This document shows positions 28,280-36,102 of a DNA stretch of 64,000 bases, piece after piece. Source of the DNA: UBA4744 sp963718995 (GTDB taxonomy: Bacteria; Actinomycetota; Acidimicrobiia; Spongiisociales; UBA4744); contig CAVRAP010000001.1 of the NCBI GenBank assembly GCA_963718995.1, positions 62,001 to 126,000 of the forward strand. Reading direction: 5' to 3'. Below the pieces are notes generated by a model, which was not told where the DNA came from, ran no database searches, and saw nothing but the letters and a program-made list of their open reading frames with translations. Each line of letters starts with the position of its first letter. Positions within the stretch are counted from its first letter, which is position 1. The translations under genes and the position numbers were made by a program.

Positions 28280-29343
28280 CCAATCCACTCGAGTGCCGGA
28301 CGGTCACGGTGGCGTACGGCACTGATCCCATCCTCAGATCCCTCAATCTCGAGGTTCTCCCCCAGGAGGTGGTCGCCGTTCTTGGACCCTCCGGATCCGG
28401 TAAGACCACGTTGTTGTATGCCATCGCCGGGTTTGTCGACCTCGCGGAGGGGACCATCTGCGATGGGTGGTCGAACGGTCGCAACGACCGGTCGGCAGGA
28501 CGCTCCTGAGGTGCGCGATGTTGGGTTTGTCTTCCAGAACTACGCCCTGTGGCCCCACCTCGATGCGCTGGCGACGGTTGCCTATCCGTTGCTGAGAAGG
28601 GGGACGGAATCGTCCGACGCGACCGGGCAGGCTCGAGATCTGCTGGACCGCATGGGAGATCGCCGATCTGGCTCACCGGAAACCGGCTGAGCTTTCCGGG
28701 GGCCAGCAGCAGCGAGTCGGGTTGGCGAGGGCCCTGGCCGGCCGTCCGGCGCTCTACCTGTTCGACGAACCGACCGCCCACCTCGATACGTCGTTACGAG
28801 TTGCCCTGCAGGAGGAGCTGGCGGAACAACGAAAGGCTTCGGGTGCGGCGGCCGTATACGCAACCCACGACTCGGGTGAGGCGCTGGCCATCGCCGATCG
28901 GATTGCGCTCCTGCGTGACGGGTCCATCGTGCAGGTCGGCTCTCCTCTCGAGGTTTACAGCAGGCCGGTTGATCTGTGGTCCGCAAAGCTCACGGGACCT
29001 GCTTCGGTTCTCCACGTCGATGTTGCCCAGGCGGGTGGCCGGTGAGATCGTCATCCGTTGCGAGGGAAGGACCGTGAAAGTGGAAGGGGGCGCACAGGCA
29101 CCAGGGTGGGCATCGATGCTGGTCCGTCCCGATTGGGCCGACCTTGGTGGCGACCTGCCCGGCCGCGTGACTCACGTCTGGTACCGCGGTCCACACACGG
29201 ACTACCGATTGGAGACCGCAGCCGGACTGGTTGAGATCCGTCGTGACGGGGTACCGATCGCCAAACCCGGGGAGCGGATCACCTGGACCCTCCGCCGGGT
29301 CTGGCAGGTGCCCGACGGCCGGTCCGGAGACGCGAGTACCTGA
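28276..29343 (+). CDS. ABC transporter ATP-binding protein, iron(III) type (frameshifted)
   Basis: About 354 residues after removing extra bases near 28465, 28652 and 29036. Walker A is GPSGSGKTTLL, the Q-loop is FVFQNYALWPH, the signature is LSGGQQQRVGLARAL, Walker B is LYLFDEPTAHLD, and the switch is YATHDSGEALAIADRI. A C-terminal TOBE-like domain follows (VAGEIVIRCEGRTVKVEGG to the end). This is the FbpC/PotA-type ATPase that drives the two preceding genes. All catalytic motifs are intact in one frame or another, which argues against long-standing decay. Confidence 0.82.
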
Positions 29344-29495
29344 AAGAGCGGCAAACGACGAGCGTTGAGGTTTCGGTATGCGCAACCGTGCTCAGGGCAA
29401 GTGCCTCTGAGTGAGCGAGTTCGGTCAAGCTCGATTCCAGCCATGAGGTCCGGATTGCCCTGGACGAGAAGAGCAGACGCAGCTAAAACAGTGTT

Positions 29496-29993
29496 GTGTC
29501 AAGACCAACCAACCGGACCGAACTCCTTGGGGCGATGAGCCGGGAGTATGCCGCTCTTCTGAGCGAGATTGACGACATCGACCGGGACGACCGTTTGCGC
29601 CCCGGCGCATGCGAGGTGTGGTCGGTCAAGGACATCCTTGGCCATCTCGATGCCTGGCACGCCATGTTCCTTCTTTGGGAGGGCGCCGGGTCGGCAGGGG
29701 AGACCATCGCCATGCCCGCCCCGGGCTACACGTGGAAGGACACCCCCGCGCTCAACCAAGAGATCTACTTGCGGGTCAGGGACGATAGCTATGAGGCGGT
29801 CGTCGCCCGGCTGGCAGACTCCTACCGGCGGGTTCGATCCGTTGTCGAGACGTATCACGACGACGACCTTTTCACCAAGCGTCGCTACCCATGGACGGGA
29901 TCGACCTCTGTAGGCAGCTATGCCGTGTCGGCGACATCGAGCCACTACGAATGGGCGCGGAAGTTGGTCCATAAGTTCAAGAAGACCCTCTAG
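29496..29993 (+). CDS. ClbS/DfsB-like DinB-superfamily four-helix protein
   Basis: A 165-residue protein of the ClbS/DfsB (DUF1706) type. The opening RPTNRTELLGAMSREYAALL and the motif EVWSVKDILGHLDAWHAMFLLW are characteristic, with the His of the DinB metal-binding set in GHLDAWH; a later SSHYEWARKL supplies another. ClbS itself is a cyclopropane hydrolase that protects DNA from colibactin, but most relatives have no known function. GTG 29496 gives the standard N-terminus. The next gene starts 5 bases after its stop, so the two are very probably co-transcribed. Confidence 0.85.
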   Translation: MSRPTNRTELLGAMSREYAALLSEIDDIDRDDRLRPGACEVWSVKDILGHLDAWHAMFLLWEGAGSAGETIAMPAPGYTWKDTPALNQEIYLRVRDDSYEAVVARLADSYRRVRSVVETYHDDDLFTKRRYPWTGSTSVGSYAVSATSSHYEWARKLVHKFKKTL

Positions 29994-29998
29994 CCACC

Positions 29999-31009
29999 AT
30001 GGCTGCCGCTGGTGCGCTCACGCTCCCGACCCTCGATCCGGCGATCGAGTACCTCCAGGGGTTGGGCGACCCAACCGTTGAATTGCGGATGGCACGGCTA
30101 CTCGACGCCGACGCAGACTTGGGCAAGCTCCGGGCTCGCGTCGGCATCTCGGAGCCGGTGCGGGACGCTTTGGCCACCCAGCGCGGAGACGGTAGTTGGG
30201 GGGACAAGGATCATCCTGGCAAGCGGTTGCTACCAACACTGTGGATGGTCAAGACCCTGGGTGAATTGGGACTCGATGCGACCCATGACGGTTGGCGCCA
30301 AGCTGTGAATTTCCTTCAGTCGGTTGGGCATACAGATGATGGCGTTTTCTCCATTTGGGGTACTCGGGATGGTGTGCTCAGCTGCTACGTGGGACTTGCC
30401 GCGCTCATCTATCTCAACGGCGGCCTGGATGCACTCGCCACCAAGCAGATCGACTGGATCTTGCGGTACCAGGAGATCAAGGCTGGAGGACGAGATGTGC
30501 GACGCGAGCCGGTTGCCGAGTGGAGTTCCCATCTGAAGACCAGGTACGGCGGCTGCATGGCTGAAACAACCTGTTTAGTCGGTTTGCTCCGGGAAGGACG
30601 GGCGCTAGCGATCTGGGGTGGAGTCGACGGTCAACCGCTGGTTGCTGCGATTCGGCAGGCGTTTTTGGATCGCTGCGTCATCTTTCGCTCGAACGGATCA
30701 ATAATCCCGCTGGCGGTCTCAGCAAGCAAAGCCGACAGTTGGCTCGCACCGTCGTTTCCGCTGGACTGGCGGGTAGACCTGCTCGAGGCAGTCGACTTTC
30801 TAGTCCGAACCGGTGGCCCCGACCCCCGGCTGCAAGAGGCGATCGATCGCATTGCTGAATTCCAATTGCCTGATGGCACATGGCCGCTGCGTCGCACCTA
30901 CCGACCCGACCAGCTGCCAAAAGTCGAACGTCCCAGCCCCAGGAAGAGCAGCCCCATGATCACCCTCCGCGTCGTTGAGGCGTTGTCGCCGCTGGTCGCG
31001 GTCCTGTAG
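29999..31009 (+). CDS. Alpha/alpha-toroid protein (prenyltransferase/terpene cyclase-like fold), unknown
   Basis: A 336-residue protein with repeated Gly/Trp helical hairpins: LATQRGDGSWGDKDHPGKRL, DDGVFSIWGTRDGVLSCYVG and IAEFQLPDGTWPLRRTYRPD. These are the QW-like turns of the squalene cyclase/prenyltransferase-beta toroid. I see no DxDD or other cyclase acid motif, so an enzymatic cyclase role is not supported. No signal peptide or membrane helix. The tight link to the preceding DinB-like gene suggests a two-gene unit. I recognise no named family. Confidence 0.78.
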   Translation: MAAAGALTLPTLDPAIEYLQGLGDPTVELRMARLLDADADLGKLRARVGISEPVRDALATQRGDGSWGDKDHPGKRLLPTLWMVKTLGELGLDATHDGWRQAVNFLQSVGHTDDGVFSIWGTRDGVLSCYVGLAALIYLNGGLDALATKQIDWILRYQEIKAGGRDVRREPVAEWSSHLKTRYGGCMAETTCLVGLLREGRALAIWGGVDGQPLVAAIRQAFLDRCVIFRSNGSIIPLAVSASKADSWLAPSFPLDWRVDLLEAVDFLVRTGGPDPRLQEAIDRIAEFQLPDGTWPLRRTYRPDQLPKVERPSPRKSSPMITLRVVEALSPLVAVL

Positions 31010-31216
31010 CCATCTGCGGGTAGAGATAGCACCGGTGCAGCTCGTACGAGGGAGTGGGCCCGGTGGGCAGGCTGGATTTCTGCTCCGTCGCGGCTGATCA
31101 GAGACCGGGGAGTTAGTTCGCGGGGAGCTGAGCGCCCCGGTAGGGCTCCCAAACACCTTCCGGGGTCTATCGTTCGTATCGCGCGGCAGCAGTGGGCGGG
31201 ATTTGGAGGAACCAGC

Positions 31217-32293
31217 GTGAAATGGGTGCGACGGATCCTGATCGGTTTGCTGACCCTGGTTGTGGTGCTCGTTGCTGCGGTGTGGCTCACTACCTTCCAT
31301 CCCCGCTCAGAACGGGCAGAGGCGATTACCTGCCCGGAAGGCACGCCGACCCTCCAGCCGGGCCAAACGCTCGAGGTCATGTCGTGGAATGTCCAGTACA
31401 TGGCGGGAAAAGGCTATGTCTTCTGGTACGACCTCTTCGACGAGTCCGGTCCTGATGAACGGTCTTCCCCGGAAGCGACTACAGCGACGTTCGAAGAGGT
31501 GGCCCGCGTTATTGCGGACGAGTCGCCTGATGTTGTCTTGCTCCAGGAAGTCGATGATGGTGCCTCCCGGACGGACGGGGAGGATCAGCTGGAGCGACTG
31601 CTGGGCCTGCTGCCCGATGACTATGCGTGTTCGGCGAGCGCACTCTATTGGAAAGCCGTCTTCGTGCCCCATCCCCGCATCATGGGTTCGGCGGGGATGA
31701 AGCTTTCGACTATCTCCCGCTATCGGATCGATGAGGCAACCAGGTACCAGTTGCCGATCATGCCGTCTGATCCACTGACGCAGCAGTTCAACTTCCGGCG
31801 CGCCATCCTGGAAGTTCGGCTCCCCGTCGAGGGAGGCTCCGATCTGGCCGTCCTCAACACGCATCTCGACGCTTTCGCCCAGGGCACCGACACCATGCAG
31901 CAACAGGTTGCCCTGGCCAAAGGCCTGCTCGGCGATCTCACTGCGGCGGGGGACCCGTGGGTGTTTGGTGGCGACTTCAACCTGCTTCCACCCGGGCCGC
32001 AGTTCGCCAACCTCCCCGCAGATCAGCGGGTCTACTACGAGCCCGACAGCGAGCTGGCCGTCCTGACGGATATCTACCCGTCCGTACCTTCACTCGAGGA
32101 GGCCAACGGGGCCGACTCCTCCGTCTGGTTCACCCATTACCCGAACGATCCGGCAGTTTCGGGACCGGACCGGACGATCGACCTGTTGTTCTACAACCCG
32201 CTGCTCGAGCTGGGCGACCACTTCGTCCGCGCCGCCGACACGCTGGGGATCTCGGATCATCTCCCGGTCGTGGCGAGCTTCTCGCTGCCGTAG
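31217..32293 (+). CDS. Secreted/membrane-anchored endonuclease/exonuclease/phosphatase (EEP) protein
   Basis: A 358-residue EEP-superfamily protein. The N-terminal VRRILIGLLTLVVVLVAAVW is a signal anchor. The catalytic fold shows VMSWNVQYM (Asn), DVVLLQEVDDG (metal-binding Glu), LAVLNTHLDAF, WVFGGDFNLLPPG (Asp-x-Asn) and the final SDHLPVVASF (Asp-His pair). All metal-site residues are present, so it should be active, but the substrate (nucleic acid, phospholipid or inositol phosphate) is not indicated. A hairpin terminator directly follows the stop. Confidence 0.9.
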   Translation: MKWVRRILIGLLTLVVVLVAAVWLTTFHPRSERAEAITCPEGTPTLQPGQTLEVMSWNVQYMAGKGYVFWYDLFDESGPDERSSPEATTATFEEVARVIADESPDVVLLQEVDDGASRTDGEDQLERLLGLLPDDYACSASALYWKAVFVPHPRIMGSAGMKLSTISRYRIDEATRYQLPIMPSDPLTQQFNFRRAILEVRLPVEGGSDLAVLNTHLDAFAQGTDTMQQQVALAKGLLGDLTAAGDPWVFGGDFNLLPPGPQFANLPADQRVYYEPDSELAVLTDIYPSVPSLEEANGADSSVWFTHYPNDPAVSGPDRTIDLLFYNPLLELGDHFVRAADTLGISDHLPVVASFSLP

Positions 32294-32295
32294 AA

Positions 32296-32320
32296 GTCGT
32301 TTCCGCTTGACGGAAGCGAC
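32296..32320. terminator. Hairpin between convergent genes
   Basis: Ten-base stem GTCGTTTCCG / CGGAAGCGAC with one G-T type mismatch and a 5-base loop CTTGA. It lies 3 bases after the EEP gene stop and 4 before the end of the convergent unknown gene. There is no T tract, so strength is uncertain. Confidence 0.55.
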
Positions 32321-32323
32321 CTA

Positions 32324-33148
32324 TTAACCCAGTACCTTGGCCGGTCCGGGGTGGGCGAGGCGATGGTTGGTTATCTCCAACTGGCGAGCGTTGAACCGTT
32401 TGAGGTTGTTCAGGGTTCGATCGTCCAGGCGGTCGCATACCCAGTTCCAGTGGAGGGCCACCCAGTCGCCCGGTTCGAGATCATCAACGAACCCGGCGCC
32501 GTCGATGGCGCGCACTACTTGTTCGCTGATCGGCGAACCGAGGGTTAGGGATCGTCCATCCCATTGCAGCGGCTGGGAGTCCACAACGACCTGGTCGCCG
32601 TCTGCCGAGACCACGCGGCCCCACCTGATACGGCACCGGTCGAGGATGTGGAGGGGATGGTCCCCGTGGTCCGAGCCGAGCAATCCGACCCATGGGTAGA
32701 TCCCGAAAACATGGAACGCGTGGTGGGGGACAACCCCGACCGGGATGGCTTCAGCCAGGTAGCCCCAGTTGGACCCGGCCCGAGGTCGGAACCGATCGAG
32801 CAGGGAATCACCGAACAGCTTGAAATCGATCTGATCCAGGAGGTCACTGCCGATCCAGTACGCCTCAACCACTCTGCGGTCGAGTGGGTCCGCGATTCCG
32901 GTGGTCGCGGCGATGAACTGCAGGTAGGGCCAGGCACCCTCGAACGCCTGGGCAAGTTCGATCAAGCCTCCATCGACGACCCCGGAGGCGCCGTATTCCA
33001 GCAATGTCTGGTGTTGAGGCGGTCCGCAGTATCCCCGCTCATTGGGTGGATAGGCGTAGCGTGCGAAGAGAATGGGGCCGGCGGTGTCGGGTACACGACC
33101 GGGATCGGTTCGCTCTGTCACCCGGATCTCCTGCGGTGGTTGGGTCAC
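32324..33148 (-). CDS. Unknown conserved-looking protein opposite hypC
   Basis: A 274-residue soluble protein. Features: GPILFARYAYPPNERGYCGP near the N-terminus, WPYLQFIAATTGIADPLDRR, VVEAYWIGSDLLDQID, and a C-terminal LEPGDWVALHWNWVCDRLDD. These Trp/Asp-rich motifs look conserved and enzyme-like. I recall a family of this kind near [NiFe]-hydrogenase genes of actinobacteria, but cannot verify it here. The facing gene 186 bases away is HypC-like, which fits that memory. No hydrogenase subunit is present in the window. Confidence 0.8.
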   Translation of the reverse strand: MTQPPQEIRVTERTDPGRVPDTAGPILFARYAYPPNERGYCGPPQHQTLLEYGASGVVDGGLIELAQAFEGAWPYLQFIAATTGIADPLDRRVVEAYWIGSDLLDQIDFKLFGDSLLDRFRPRAGSNWGYLAEAIPVGVVPHHAFHVFGIYPWVGLLGSDHGDHPLHILDRCRIRWGRVVSADGDQVVVDSQPLQWDGRSLTLGSPISEQVVRAIDGAGFVDDLEPGDWVALHWNWVCDRLDDRTLNNLKRFNARQLEITNHRLAHPGPAKVLG

Positions 33149-33333
33149 GATGATACGGCGTCATCGATTAGTCGGAGTCTCCTTCCCGGTCCACCAGGGT
33201 CCCCGGATCCAAGAACCCGGGTGGGAGAGTCAGGGGGGCGCAACTACCATGATCCAGGATTCGACATGCACCCGGGGTGTCGCAGGGAAACGGATCCGGA
33301 GATCCGGGTGCTTCGTTGGAGAGGAGCAGGCCC

Positions 33334-33561
33334 ATGTGTCTTGGCGCGGTCGGGAGGGTCATCCGCACGTGGGATGCAGGCGGCGTCCCCATGGCCGAAG
33401 TCGACTTCGGTTTCCGTACCGAAACAGCCTGCCTGCTGTATCAGCCGCAGGTGACCGTTGACACTCCGGTGCTCGTGCATATGGGTTTTGTGATGGAGGA
33501 ACTCGACGAAGAGCGAGCCGACGACGCGCTGGCCCTCCGCAAAGAGATCGTGGGCGATTAG
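33334..33561 (+). CDS. HypC/HupF-family hydrogenase maturation chaperone-like protein
   Basis: A 75-residue protein. The start MCLGAVGRV places Cys at position 2, the residue that HypC uses to carry the iron centre of [NiFe] hydrogenase. MAEVDFGFRTETACLLYQP and DTPVLVHMGFVMEELDEERADDAL match the family's beta-barrel and C-terminal helix. The usual Pro of MCLxxPG is replaced here (MCLGAVG). ATG 33334 is chosen because Cys2 must follow the initiator Met; GAGGAG lies 7-8 bases upstream. No other hyp or hydrogenase gene is nearby, so it is an orphan in this window. Confidence 0.82.
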   Translation: MCLGAVGRVIRTWDAGGVPMAEVDFGFRTETACLLYQPQVTVDTPVLVHMGFVMEELDEERADDALALRKEIVGD

Positions 33562-33576
33562 CTCGCTTCGCGAGCT
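33560..33576 (+). terminator. Short GC hairpin after hypC-like gene
   Basis: Perfect 7-base stem AGCTCGC / GCGAGCT with loop TTC, beginning at the last base of the stop codon. There is no T tract. It may end the hypC-like transcript, or be part of the repeat-rich spacer that follows. Confidence 0.4.
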
Positions 33577-33582
33577 CGCTCG

Positions 33583-33616
33583 CAGTTGCCAGTTGCCAGT
33601 TGCCAGTTGCCAGTTA
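33583..33616. repeat. Tandem 7-base repeat CAGTTGC
   Basis: Four exact copies of CAGTTGC (33583-33589, 33590-33596, 33597-33603, 33604-33610) followed by a partial CAGTTA. It is intergenic, between the hypC-like gene and the convergent small membrane protein. Such heptamer arrays change copy number by slippage. Confidence 0.9.
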
Positions 33617-33641
33617 TCCGCTCGTGAGAATGGTTTGCTGA

Positions 33642-34034
33642 CTACTGCTTCTTCGGGAGGGGTCGCAGGTCATCTATGGGCTTCTGTCGCCGGTTGCCCA
33701 ACCGCATGAGCACGATTCCCGCCAGCAACATCGCTCCGGCGGTGGCCAGCATGGTGATCAGGCGAGCCCTGGCCACCAGCTCGCACTCTTCGCGTAGCGA
33801 GGTTCCGTCCGGGTCGATCGCCCGGGCTTGCGGGGGTCGTTCTCCCTGGACGGCCGGGCGGTAGTCGCCGAGAGCGAGCATCCCGAACAGCGATCCGCAT
33901 GGTTCCGTTAACCGTTCCAGAGTGCCTCCGCCGACGCGATATCCAAGATCCACGTTGACCGTCGTGAAGCTCATGAGGCCGGCTACGAGCAAGGCGCAGC
34001 CGGTCAGGACGATGCCGAAAATCCTCAGAGGCAA
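33642..34034 (-). CDS. Small two-helix membrane protein, unknown
   Basis: A 130-residue protein with a hydrophobic N-terminal helix (FGIVLTGCALLVAGLMSF), an outer loop of about 65 residues with two cysteines (EPCGSLF and REECELV) that could form a disulphide, a second helix (LITMLATAGAMLLAGIVLM) and a basic cytoplasmic tail ending RPLPKKQ. The loop should face outside. It lies downstream of the E1 dehydrogenase gene by 26 bases on the same strand and may be co-transcribed, but its role is unknown. Confidence 0.72.
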   Translation of the reverse strand: MPLRIFGIVLTGCALLVAGLMSFTTVNVDLGYRVGGGTLERLTEPCGSLFGMLALGDYRPAVQGERPPQARAIDPDGTSLREECELVARARLITMLATAGAMLLAGIVLMRLGNRRQKPIDDLRPLPKKQ

Positions 34035-34060
34035 GGATACGCAGGGTCGAAGCTCTCGGC

Positions 34061-36091
34061 CTAGTAACGCATGAGTTCCAGCGCGTGCTGGACGATGCCC
34101 TCCGTGTTGGGCATCACCATGGCTTCCAACTCCGAAGCGAACGGGAAGGCAGGCACGTCCGGGGTGGCGTACCTGCGCACCGGGGCGTCGAGCAGTTCAA
34201 ACGCTTTCTCGGCCGCCTGGGCGGCAATCTCAGCACCGAACCCAACGAATTCGTTGTCTTCGTGCACGATCAGGAGACGGCCCGTCTTGGCCAGCGAAGC
34301 CTGCACCGTCGGCCAGTCGAGGGGTTTGATCGTGCGGAGATCGATCACCTCGGCCGATACCCCCTGCTCCGCCAGGAGCGCGGCAGCCTGTATTGAGAAG
34401 TAGGACATCGCCCCGTAGGCAACGATGGTCAGGTCGGTGCCCGCCCGGCGGATCGCAGCCTGGCCAAGTGGAATCCGGTAGGTGCCGGCGGGATACGGCC
34501 CCTTGGCCAGCCGGTACAGCTTTTTCGGTTCGAGAAAGAGGACGGGATCGGGGTCTTCGACCGATGTGACCAGCAATCCTTTGGCGTCGCCCGGCGTCGA
34601 AGGAATGACCACTTTGAGCCCGGGTACGTGGGCATAGAAGGCCTCGATGGACTGGGAGTGATAGAGCGCCCCGTGGATCCCACCTCCATAGGGAGCCCGT
34701 ATCACCATCGGGCATTTCCAGTCACCGTTGGTCCGGTAGTGGATTCGGGCGACTTCGGAAACGATCTGGTCGAAGGCAGGATGGATGAAGTCGGCGAACT
34801 GGATCTCCGGTATCGGGATCCTGTCCGCCGCAGCCAGCCCGACCCCGATCCCGACGATCAGGGCTTCGGCCAGCGGAGTGTTGAAACAACGGTCTCTCCC
34901 GAAAGCTTCCGTGAGCCCCTTGGTCGCCTTGAAAGCGCCCCCTTTCGGATCGGCGACATCCTCACCAAAGACGACCGTCTCGGGATGGGCGGCCATGATT
35001 TCGTGCAAGGTCTGGTTGATGGCGGTGACGATGTTGACTTCTTCACCGTCCGGTTCGACCGTGACCTTGGTGACGGGAACTTCGGGCGTTATCGGCAGGG
35101 CGTACACGCGAGCCAGCGGATCGTTCGCCACCGGAGACGCTTCAGCCTGTTTGACCGCCTCGGCCAACTCCTCGCCGATTTCGGTTTCCATTCGCTCTTC
35201 CATCGTTTCGCTCAGCAGCCTGGTCTCGATCAGGTATTGCTTGAGGAGCATCACCGGATCCCGTCGCCGCCACGATTCGACTTCCTCCCGGGTTCGATAG
35301 AGCTTGTCGTCGTCGTCGGACGTGTGTGCGTAGTAGCGATACGTCTTAGCCTCGATGAGGGTTGGGCCTTCGCCGTTCCTGGCCCGATCGACGGCTTCTT
35401 TCGTGATGGCGTACATCGCCAGAGGATCGTTGCCATCGACGGCAACGCCGTGCATGCCGTAGCCCAGGGCGCGATCGGCGACCTGGCCTGCTACCTCCTC
35501 GGCAACCGGTACGGAGATGGCGTACTCGTTGTTCTCGATGATCACAATCAGTGGCAACCGGTGGATGCCGGCGAAGTTCATTGCCTCGTGCCAGTCGCCT
35601 TCGGAGGTGGAGCCTTCGCCGCCGTAGACAGCCACAACGCCGGGTCCGCGGTCCTTCTGAATCGCGTACGCGATTCCGGCTGCGTGCGGGTATTGGGTTG
35701 CGATCGGGGAGGAATGGGTGAACATGCGGCGTCCCCGGTGAGACCAGTGGTTCGGCATCTGCCGCCCTCCACTGGTTGGATCGGCCTCGCGGGAGAAAAC
35801 CCCGAGGAAGATGTCGAGGGGACGAAAACCCCAACCCAGGACGACGCCGACATCGCGGTAGTACGGGAGACACCAATCGGTATCGGGGTCCATGGCCATC
35901 ACGCTGGCGACCTGGGCTCCTTCATGGCCGGAAGCAGACACTACGAACGGAGCACGACCCTGCCGGTTGAGCGCCCACATGCGGTCATCGACTCGCCGGG
36001 CCTCGAGCATCGTCCGGTACATCTGCAGGATGGACTCGTCCGACAGACCCAGGTCGCGATGGTTCTCCTTCAGTTCGGCTACGACCTCCAC
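34061..36091 (-). CDS. 2-oxoacid dehydrogenase E1, fused alpha and beta subunits
   Basis: A 676-residue thiamine pyrophosphate enzyme. Residues about 1-330 are E1 alpha: ALNRQGRAPFVVSASGHEGA, and the cofactor motif VYGGEGSTSEGDWHEAMNFA ending at the Asn pair in IIENNEYAI. Residues about 350-676 are E1 beta: VFGEDVADPKGGAFKATKGL, FNTPLAEALIVGIGVGLA, APYGGGIHGALYHSQS, and the transketolase C-domain from AIRRAGTDLTIVAYG on. It decarboxylates a branched-chain 2-oxoacid (or pyruvate) and passes the acyl group to E2 lipoate; E2 and E3 are not in the window. It follows the leucine dehydrogenase gene by 11 bases, which favours branched-chain 2-oxoacids. Confidence 0.9.
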   Translation of the reverse strand: MEVVAELKENHRDLGLSDESILQMYRTMLEARRVDDRMWALNRQGRAPFVVSASGHEGAQVASVMAMDPDTDWCLPYYRDVGVVLGWGFRPLDIFLGVFSREADPTSGGRQMPNHWSHRGRRMFTHSSPIATQYPHAAGIAYAIQKDRGPGVVAVYGGEGSTSEGDWHEAMNFAGIHRLPLIVIIENNEYAISVPVAEEVAGQVADRALGYGMHGVAVDGNDPLAMYAITKEAVDRARNGEGPTLIEAKTYRYYAHTSDDDDKLYRTREEVESWRRRDPVMLLKQYLIETRLLSETMEERMETEIGEELAEAVKQAEASPVANDPLARVYALPITPEVPVTKVTVEPDGEEVNIVTAINQTLHEIMAAHPETVVFGEDVADPKGGAFKATKGLTEAFGRDRCFNTPLAEALIVGIGVGLAAADRIPIPEIQFADFIHPAFDQIVSEVARIHYRTNGDWKCPMVIRAPYGGGIHGALYHSQSIEAFYAHVPGLKVVIPSTPGDAKGLLVTSVEDPDPVLFLEPKKLYRLAKGPYPAGTYRIPLGQAAIRRAGTDLTIVAYGAMSYFSIQAAALLAEQGVSAEVIDLRTIKPLDWPTVQASLAKTGRLLIVHEDNEFVGFGAEIAAQAAEKAFELLDAPVRRYATPDVPAFPFASELEAMVMPNTEGIVQHALELMRY

Positions 36092-36102
36092 AGATGCTCC
36101 CC

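Noticed and set aside
29990..30003. GCCACCATGG at a start codon, identical to the eukaryotic Kozak consensus
   Set aside because: Coincidence in GC-rich sequence. The context is a bacterial operon.
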